DNA of 27,932 nucleotides from positions 13,630-41,561 of the forward strand of contig DJFY01000029.1 of assembly GCA_002431545.1 (NCBI GenBank), written 5' to 3'. A program made the position numbers and the translations under genes. Origin of the DNA: Cellvibrionales bacterium UBA5860. Lineage in GTDB: Bacteria; Pseudomonadota; Gammaproteobacteria; Pseudomonadales; Porticoccaceae. The notes below the pieces were generated by a model that saw nothing but the letters and a program-made list of their open reading frames with translations, searched no databases and was not told the origin of the DNA. This document shows, one piece after another, positions 24,230 through 27,932 of the stretch (its first letter is position 1; every line of letters begins with the position of its first letter).

Positions 24230-26461
24230 TTAAAACTCCAGTTCTATGCCAGCCTCGACAACACGCTCGGCGCCAAACCAGCAATTGTTGCTGTCAAAGC
24301 AAGAAACGTAGCGCTTGTCCGTCAGATTGGTGGCTGTGAGACTCACAGACATGCCCTGCAATTCATTAAACCTGCGGCCAAGTTCGTAGGTCAGGCCCAG
24401 GTCGAACAAGGTGTAACTGGGCAGCTCGGCGGTATTCAGGGCGTCGAGCTGTGTTTCACCCACAAAACGCGCGCCTGCACCCGCCGAGAGGCCAGCGAGT
24501 GGGCCGTCGAAGAATGTGTAGTTAGCCCACAGCGACGCAGTTTGATCGGCGACCCAAACCGGCGTCTTGCCTTCCAGCCCCGTGGTGTCTTCCGTCACTT
24601 CGACATCGAGCCAGGTGTAGTTGAACATCAGTAACAGGCTATCGGTCGGTAGCCAGCGACTTTCGAGCTCGATACCGCGAGATCGCGTTTCTCCAGTCTG
24701 GATCAGGTCCAGTGGGCCGCCATTTGGATCGCGCGTAAGATCGTTTTCCTTGGTGATTTCGAACGCAGCAAGGGAGAGCTGGTTGGTATTGTCTGCGGAA
24801 GCGTATTTGACACCGACCTCCCACTGCTCGGCCGTTGCGGGATCGAAGGTGTTGCCATTGCGATCACTGCCGGGCATAGGTTCAAAACTCTCGGCAAAAT
24901 TGAGGTAGGGCGCCCAGCCATTGCCAAACGCGTAGAGAATGCCGACACGGCCGGAAAACTGCTCCTGATCGACTTCGCTGGTGGCGGGGAATCCGTATTT
25001 AACTCCGGTTTCCTGGGATTCGTATTCATCGTAGCGCCCGCTGGCAATGAAGATCCAACGGCCGATCTTGATCTGGTCCTGGAGGTAAAATCCGGTCTGC
25101 TCAGTGTCGATATTGAAGTCAGAGCTAAGTCCGGAAGCAGCGAAATCGAGTGTTGCCGGGTTGATCAGATAATTGTTGGCGGCGTACAGATCAATCGGCA
25201 GAGTGCTCGCATCCTCGTATTTGATATCGGAATCGAGTTCCAGATAGTCGATACCAAATAGCAGGTTATGTTCGACGCCACCAATATCGACGCGGCCAGC
25301 CAGCTGGTTGTCGATAGTCAAACCTTCGGCGGTTTCGTCCGTGAGGTAGGCGCGGCGCAGCAGCGTCCGGTCGGCGCCAGGCAATAAAGGCATGAAGGCG
25401 CTTACCAGCCCGGTATTGTAGGTGTTCTCCTGATAGGCGTCGGCGTCCATAAAACGCATCTGGTGCAGGAAGGTCCAGCCCTTACCAAAATCATGGTGCA
25501 ATTTGAATCCGGGTAACAGCACCTCTCGCTCGTAGGTGTTCCAATTGGCATCGCCCGCATAAAAATCCGTATCCAGTTTGCCGTGGGGCGTACGGTAAAG
25601 ACTACCGGCTGCAGGAACGGTGTTATAGATCCCGGCCGAAGGGTCTTTTTGATAGTAAAGGTTAAAGTTGAGCAAGGTGTTTGCGCCGATTCTCCAATCT
25701 ATGGACGGCGCAAAAACTCGCCGCTCATTTTCCGACGTTTTCGCTTGCCCGTCCTGTTTGCGGCCGAGGCCGACGACACTATAGGAAAAATCACTTTCGC
25801 CGACTGGACCACGTGATTCAAAACTGAACTCGCGCAAGTCGCGGCTGCCGCCGCCAATCTGCAGATTGTGGTATGGCGTGAGGCTTGGCTTTTTGGCGAT
25901 TAGATTGACAAAGCCACCTGGCGGCATATTGCCGTAAAGTGACGAAGTCGGACCCTTGAAGACCTCTATTTGTTCGATAGCGATGGCGTCAATCTGCGGC
26001 TGCAGGTTCCAGCCGTTGAACAGTAATTGCAAGCCGTCGTAGCTGTTTTGGTAGTTGGCAAAACCGCGAATGGTGAACTGATCGATACGGGTTACCGCAC
26101 CTCCACGGAGCTCAGTGGTGACTCCGGAGCTGTAGCGCAGCGCCTCATTCACGGAGTCGGCATCTCGCATCTGCAGTGTCGACTGGTCAGTCACCGAGAT
26201 ACTTTGTGGTGTCAGCTCGGTTGGTAAAGTCGACTTGGTTGCTGTTTGTCGATAAGTGGTATCGGAAATATCGAGCGTCGGCAATTGAATGGGCGACTGC
26301 GCGGAGATCGCAGTGTCTGCCTCGCCGGCATAGGAATTCGTCGATAGAGCAAAGCTTGACACTATTGTGATCCAGGCCGCCGAAAAAAGCAGCCTGGCAG
26401 CTGTGTGCCATGGTTTGTCGTAGAGCCAATAAAATAAACGGACCAGATAATTCGCGGTCAT
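24230..26461 (-). CDS. TonB-dependent siderophore receptor (ferrichrome/hydroxamate-type)
   Basis: This is a 743-residue outer-membrane beta-barrel. After a long signal region ending near NSYAGEAD come a TonB-box region, then the plug: PQSISVTDQ, VNEALRYSSGVTTE, IRGF and the NMPPGGFVNLIAKKP segment typical of siderophore receptors. The 22-strand barrel follows and ends with NLTDKRYVSCFDSNNCWFGAERVV and a terminal Phe. The Cys pair in that last motif and WFGAER resemble FhuA/FoxA-type receptors, so a hydroxamate siderophore is the best guess. AAGGA eight bases before ATG 26461 favours that start over 26476. A structured leader with a terminator precedes it. Downstream genes provide the inner-membrane and TonB machinery. 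Confidence 0.92.
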   Translation of the reverse strand: MTANYLVRLFYWLYDKPWHTAARLLFSAAWITIVSSFALSTNSYAGEADTAISAQSPIQLPTLDISDTTYRQTATKSTLPTELTPQSISVTDQSTLQMRDADSVNEALRYSSGVTTELRGGAVTRIDQFTIRGFANYQNSYDGLQLLFNGWNLQPQIDAIAIEQIEVFKGPTSSLYGNMPPGGFVNLIAKKPSLTPYHNLQIGGGSRDLREFSFESRGPVGESDFSYSVVGLGRKQDGQAKTSENERRVFAPSIDWRIGANTLLNFNLYYQKDPSAGIYNTVPAAGSLYRTPHGKLDTDFYAGDANWNTYEREVLLPGFKLHHDFGKGWTFLHQMRFMDADAYQENTYNTGLVSAFMPLLPGADRTLLRRAYLTDETAEGLTIDNQLAGRVDIGGVEHNLLFGIDYLELDSDIKYEDASTLPIDLYAANNYLINPATLDFAASGLSSDFNIDTEQTGFYLQDQIKIGRWIFIASGRYDEYESQETGVKYGFPATSEVDQEQFSGRVGILYAFGNGWAPYLNFAESFEPMPGSDRNGNTFDPATAEQWEVGVKYASADNTNQLSLAAFEITKENDLTRDPNGGPLDLIQTGETRSRGIELESRWLPTDSLLLMFNYTWLDVEVTEDTTGLEGKTPVWVADQTASLWANYTFFDGPLAGLSAGAGARFVGETQLDALNTAELPSYTLFDLGLTYELGRRFNELQGMSVSLTATNLTDKRYVSCFDSNNCWFGAERVVEAGIELEF

Positions 26462-26501
26462 TGTGATTTCCTTCATATAACTACTGGAACAGGCTGAAAA
26501 T

Positions 26502-26534
26502 AAAAAAATCCTGGTTGGCGGCGGCTGGCCAGGA
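26502..26534 (-). terminator. Intrinsic terminator 40 bases before the receptor start (candidate attenuator)
   Basis: Read on the minus strand, TCCTGG (26534-26529) pairs with CCAGGA (26514-26509) around a 14-base loop, and seven Ts follow directly (26508-26502). It lies 213 bases after the peroxiredoxin stop but only 40 before the receptor ATG. That leaves too little room for a normal promoter with leader after it. It may end the peroxiredoxin transcript or act as a regulated attenuator for the receptor. Confidence 0.6.
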
Positions 26535-26607
26535 AAAGTGGATGAAAAGCGTCTGAATTGAGAGGGATGGGAGTTGAAAGACGGTTTTCTATCCGTGTCA
26601 GCTGTTA

Positions 26608-26625
26608 TTATTTGTTACAGCGCAT
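26608..26625 (-). CDS. Possible five-codon leader ORF upstream of the receptor
   Basis: On the minus strand GAGGAG lies seven bases before an ATG (26625) that opens a five-codon frame, MRCNK, ended by TAA at 26610-26608. The ribosome-binding site is better than that of several real genes in the window. The frame sits between the stem-loops and the terminator at 26502-26534, where translation could influence folding. Whether it is translated cannot be told from sequence. Confidence 0.3.
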   Translation of the reverse strand: MRCNK

Positions 26626-26652
26626 GGATTTGCTCCTCAATCACATTGATAT

Positions 26653-26674
26653 CTGCCGACACGCCGCTCGGCAG
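26653..26674 (-). other. Stable hairpin in the receptor leader
   Basis: CTGCCGA and TCGGCAG make a perfect seven-base stem with an eight-base loop. On the minus (transcribed) strand no U-tract follows, so it is a structural hairpin there. On the + strand it is followed by GTTTTT, terminator-like, but no + gene reads into it. Confidence 0.55.
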
Positions 26675-26692
26675 GTTTTTGAGTTTCTAGTC

Positions 26693-26719
26693 AGCACTAC
26701 TTTCATCAGCAGTGGTGCT
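26693..26719 (-). other. Nine-base stem-loop in the receptor leader
   Basis: On the minus strand AGCACCACT (26719-26711) pairs with AGTAGTGCT (26701-26693) with one mismatch around a nine-base loop. A shorter perfect hairpin, GATTGG-N3-CCAATC (26723-26737), precedes it by three bases, just after the peroxiredoxin stop. Neither has a U-tract. Confidence 0.5.
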
Positions 26720-26746
26720 CGAGATTGGCCGCCAATCCCCTTTGGT

Positions 26747-27349
26747 TTAGAGGCTTGCAGCGTTTTCTTTCAGATAGCTTGCTACGCCCTCGGTAGTGGC
26801 TTTCATAGCCGGCGCCCCACTCTGCCAACCGGCGGGGCAGACATCGCCGTGTTCTTCGTGGAACTGAAGGGCGTCTACCAGTCTCAGGTATTCGTCGACG
26901 TTGCGCCCCAGCGGCAGGTCGTTAATCGATTGGTGCCGAATGAGGCCGTTTCTGTCAATAAGGAAGGTGGCGCGCAGGGCAACGTCACCACTGGGCGCCT
27001 GAACACCGTAGGCCTTAACAATATTGTGTGTTGTGTCCGCGACTAGTGGGTATGCCAGTTCGCCGATTCCGCCATTGTTGACCGGGGTCTTGCGCCAAGC
27101 CAGATGGCTGAATTGGGAGTCGATCGATACCCCGATTAATGCGGTATTCCGGGATTCAAAATCTCCCGCCCGGTGGTGGAAAGCGATCAATTCCGTGGGA
27201 CAGACAAAAGTAAAATCCAGGGGATAAAAGAAAATAACAGCATACCGACCCTCGATAACCTCGCTCAGCGTGAAGTCCTCATCGATAGTGCCGTTTGGAA
27301 GTACTGCGGGCGAAGTGAAGTCCGGGGCTTTCGAATTAATCATATTCAT
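26747..27349 (-). CDS. Typical 2-Cys peroxiredoxin (AhpC/Prx1 family)
   Basis: This 200-residue thiol peroxidase reduces H2O2, organic peroxides and peroxynitrite in the cytoplasm. The peroxidatic Cys50 lies in YPLDFTFVCPTEL and the resolving Cys171 in GDVCPAGW. The GGIG loop and a C-terminal SYLKEN helix resemble the GGLG/YF pair that marks Prx enzymes sensitive to over-oxidation. The overall sequence resembles the Pseudomonas peroxiredoxin encoded next to bfd/bacterioferritin, by recollection. The open frame extends to 27487, but it overlaps the upstream small gene, and homology starts at 27349 with GAGAA upstream (27343 is also possible). No AhpF is adjacent. It lies 43 bases after the Fur-controlled small gene and is probably cotranscribed. 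Confidence 0.93.
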   Translation of the reverse strand: MNMINSKAPDFTSPAVLPNGTIDEDFTLSEVIEGRYAVIFFYPLDFTFVCPTELIAFHHRAGDFESRNTALIGVSIDSQFSHLAWRKTPVNNGGIGELAYPLVADTTHNIVKAYGVQAPSGDVALRATFLIDRNGLIRHQSINDLPLGRNVDEYLRLVDALQFHEEHGDVCPAGWQSGAPAMKATTEGVASYLKENAASL

Positions 27350-27392
27350 TGGGGTTCTCAAGGTTGTAATTCGTGGCGGAGAAGATATGCCG

Positions 27393-27653
27393 TTAATGGA
27401 GGGTGGCGGGGATAGGTTCGCGCTCCACTCCTTTAGGCGGAGCGTTCCAATGTCCGACCAGGTTCTTCGCTGTGTTGAGAAGGGCATTCGAACCCGATGC
27501 CTCGGGGTGGTCGCGCAGTAGCGCCAAATGTTGAGTAATGGACATGCGTATTTGTGGGCACTGTGTCGACGAGTAGCGAGTCATCAAATAAAGCAGGGTC
27601 GCGATGACAACGTCCAGGGACGGTGAGAGCTGATAGTTGTCTTTATCGGGCAT
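27393..27653 (-). CDS. Small protein of unknown function, first gene of the Fur-controlled block
   Basis: This 86-residue protein is one I do not recognise. It has no signal peptide and no clear membrane helix. A helical core (SPSLDVVIATLLYLMTRYS, about 10-28) is followed by a CP motif at Cys33, a HLALLRDHP segment and a second helix (ALLNTAKNLVGHW). The tail is Pro-rich. Coding is supported by AGGA seven bases before the ATG, within a purine-rich AGGAAGAGG, and by a strong promoter with a Fur box directly upstream. Its position ahead of a peroxiredoxin and siderophore uptake genes suggests a role in iron or peroxide homeostasis. This is inference from context only. Confidence 0.72.
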   Translation of the reverse strand: MPDKDNYQLSPSLDVVIATLLYLMTRYSSTQCPQIRMSITQHLALLRDHPEASGSNALLNTAKNLVGHWNAPPKGVEREPIPATLH

Positions 27654-27674
27654 GACCTCTTCCTGATAATTAAT

Positions 27675-27691
27675 ATGATAATCGTTATCAT
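27675..27691 (-). promoter_or_regulatory. Fur box
   Basis: ATGATAATCGTTATCAT has perfect seven-base inverted arms around TCG and closely matches the Fur consensus GATAATGATAATCATTATC. It lies directly after the -10 of the promoter at 27691-27720, over the expected transcription start and 22 bases before the first ATG. Iron-loaded Fur bound here would block transcription. Confidence 0.85.
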
Positions 27692-27720
27692 TTATATATC
27701 ATTATTTATTGGCGCGTCAA
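27691..27720 (-). promoter_or_regulatory. Sigma70 promoter of the iron/peroxide block
   Basis: On the minus strand the -35 is TTGACG (27720-27715). The -10 is TATATA (27698-27693, spacer 16) or TATAAA (27696-27691, spacer 18). The region is AT-rich. The start site falls inside the Fur box. Confidence 0.75.
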
Positions 27721-27932
27721 TCCTGTTTGTGGATCGCTCGGCAATTTCTTTGCGCGAAGCACTTATTTGTTCCCGAACTCGACGGCATCGACAAGCGCTC
27801 AAGTAACAAGCTATCAATGGCCCGACAGCTTGTACTCGCGGTCTCTGGCTCAGTTGAAGGGCCAAGCCCTGATGCGTAGAAGAAGCGTGCGGTCAGGTGG
27901 TTGTCTATCAGGCGGGTAGTTTTAGCGGTGTT
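27721..27932. other. Window-edge region without an identified gene
   Basis: No recognisable protein or RNA is seen upstream of the Fur-controlled promoter. One minus-strand frame is open from the edge to a stop at 27717-27719, but its translation shows no familiar motif. Confidence 0.4.

Noticed and set aside
26535..26746. Cobalamin riboswitch upstream of the TonB-dependent receptor
   Set aside because: I looked for the B12-box and its flanking stems in the leader and did not find them. The receptor is siderophore-like, not BtuB-like.
27350..27487. N-terminal extension of the peroxiredoxin to an earlier start
   Set aside because: The extension overlaps the end of the small Fur-controlled gene, and its residues do not resemble peroxiredoxin. 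Family homology begins at the ATG at 27349.
27717..27932. Minus-strand frame open from the window edge, possible 3' end of a gene
   Set aside because: About 70 codons without any recognised motif. Its stop falls within the -35 of the Fur-controlled promoter, and chance openness in this length is plausible.
1..27932. Mobile elements, CRISPR array, prophage or tRNA-linked integration
   Set aside because: No transposase, integrase, regularly spaced repeats or tRNA-like sequence was recognised. The gene content reads as ordinary chromosome.

Overview
The window looks like chromosomal DNA from a free-living, probably marine, gammaproteobacterium. The basis is the order cytochrome bc1 - sspA - sspB, an SspB tail ending in the ClpX-binding motif, and a lipid/CoA- and flavin-oxidoreductase-rich gene set of the kind seen in Cellvibrionales/OM60-type genomes. 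The genus is not determinable from the sequence alone. No tRNA, rRNA, CRISPR array, transposase or phage gene was seen; the content is metabolic and envelope genes with dense coding.

Layout, left to right. (1) 1-2523: the 3' part of a cytochrome b gene fused in frame to cytochrome c1, followed by sspA and sspB on the + strand. (2) 2757-3935: a biosynthetic-type thiolase with a strong intrinsic terminator. (3) 4100-6408, minus strand: ubiX followed by an MFS exporter with an extra C-terminal soluble domain. (4) 6883-11220: an RND multidrug efflux adaptor (lipoprotein) and AcrB-type pump, without an outer-membrane channel or a regulator next to them. (5) 11361-14857, minus strand: a GST, then a tight three-gene run of flavin reductase - acrylyl-CoA-reductase-like MDR enzyme - luciferase-like monooxygenase, which reads as a two-component flavin monooxygenase operon. 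(6) 15092-17612: moeA and a CaiB/BaiF CoA-transferase. (7) 17745-19616, minus strand: two further luciferase-like oxidoreductases of families named for F420. (8) 19757-27653, minus strand: an iron-acquisition block read from right to left.

The iron block is the most coherent system here. It starts at a good sigma70 promoter overlapped by a near-canonical Fur box (27675-27691). It then contains an unrecognised 86-residue protein, a 2-Cys peroxiredoxin, a siderophore-type TonB-dependent receptor, a six-helix membrane protein, a PepSY-family membrane protein that overlaps it by four bases, and exbB-exbD-tonB. Together these would import a ferric siderophore, energise the receptor, reduce or process the cargo at the inner membrane, and detoxify peroxide during iron stress. 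The 285-base gap between peroxiredoxin and receptor holds several hairpins, a possible five-codon leader ORF with a good ribosome-binding site, and an intrinsic terminator whose U-tract ends only about 40 bases before the receptor start codon. This is the arrangement expected of a transcription attenuator. It is the observation I consider most worth testing.
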